Of a stretch of DNA of 5,011 bases, positions 4,878 through 5,011 are shown in pieces. Source of the stretch: an uncultured Collinsella sp. GTDB lineage: Bacteria > Actinomycetota > Coriobacteriia > Coriobacteriales > Coriobacteriaceae. Numbering within the stretch: the first letter of the stretch is position 1; each line of letters starts with the position of its first letter. The position numbers and the translations under genes were made by a program. The notes beneath the pieces are model-generated. The model worked only from the letters and a program-made list of their open reading frames with translations, was not told where the DNA came from and made no database searches. The stretch covers positions 1-5,011 of the forward strand of contig URIJ01000157.1 of the NCBI GenBank assembly GCA_900547835.1. Reading direction: 5' to 3'.

Positions 4878-5011
4878 ATGGAACTCAAATCGTGTACCTA
4901 CGCAACCGTCACCACCTTGGGCGACTTTGGCCCCTGGATCAGCAAGGTCGTTCTCGACCTGCCCTGCACCGTGCGCGCCAACGATATCGATGCGAACACT
5001 TTCCATATATA
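4878..5011 (+). CDS. 5' end of a gene, possibly an EstA-type esterase (partial)
   Basis: An ATG at 4878 with an excellent ribosome binding site opens a frame that stays open to the window edge, giving 44 complete codons. The protein starts MELKSCTYATVTTLGDFGPW, and later contains KVVLDLPCTVRANDIDANTF. The alternating hydrophobic strands, with no signal peptide, and the pattern of an aspartate-led turn before F-I-Y resemble the Ig-like N-terminal domain preceding the alpha/beta-hydrolase in EstA-type esterases such as that of Thermotoga. The catalytic domain is outside the window, so the function is unproven. It diverges from the PTS gene across a shared 490-base control region, which suggests co-regulation with the sugar genes, for example removal of acyl groups from the glycoside. 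Confidence 0.6.
   Translation, partial: MELKSCTYATVTTLGDFGPWISKVVLDLPCTVRANDIDANTFHI

Noticed and set aside
1..5011. tRNA, rRNA, transposase or complete insertion sequence
   Set aside because: I saw no cloverleaf with a T-loop consensus, no rRNA signature and no transposase-like protein on either strand.

Overview
The window is GC-rich with an AT-richer control region near its right end. It looks like a carbohydrate-utilisation locus of a high-GC, gut-type Gram-positive bacterium. A Coriobacteriia (Collinsella-like) origin is my guess from gene style and context, not something the sequence proves.

Layout from left to right: bases 3-35 are the last codons of a plus-strand gene. It converges on the minus-strand cluster across a long hairpin at 92-131. 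Three intact minus-strand genes follow, which in transcription order are: (1) a two-domain PTS permease, EIIB-EIIC of the glucose superfamily without EIIA (4387 to 2960), closed by a strong intrinsic terminator (2883-2918); (2) a cytoplasmic DUF4038/GH140 apiosidase-like glycoside hydrolase (2749 to 1436); (3) a ROK-family sugar kinase of the beta-glucoside-kinase type (1086 to 175).

The 349-base gap between the hydrolase and the kinase is not ordinary spacer. It holds a decayed remnant of a second glycoside hydrolase, with the DUF5605-type motif RGGYVTHGETY on the minus strand. Right beside it lies a long hairpin element (1332-1393, perhaps 1321-1408) whose mismatches become G-U pairs when read as minus-strand RNA.

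Right of the PTS gene is a divergent control region of about 490 bases (4388-4877). It is crowded with GTTTA/TAAAC sites, some forming perfect palindromes, plus two further dyads of different sequence. It leads into a plus-strand gene starting at 4878 that runs off the window. Its first 44 residues resemble the Ig-like N-terminal domain of EstA-type esterases.

Working model (inference): the PTS imports and phosphorylates a plant- or host-derived glycoside. The cytoplasmic hydrolase splits it, the ROK kinase phosphorylates the sugar released without phosphate, and the divergent esterase may remove acyl groups. A regulator encoded outside the window would bind the GTTTA sites. The substrate cannot be read from the sequence.
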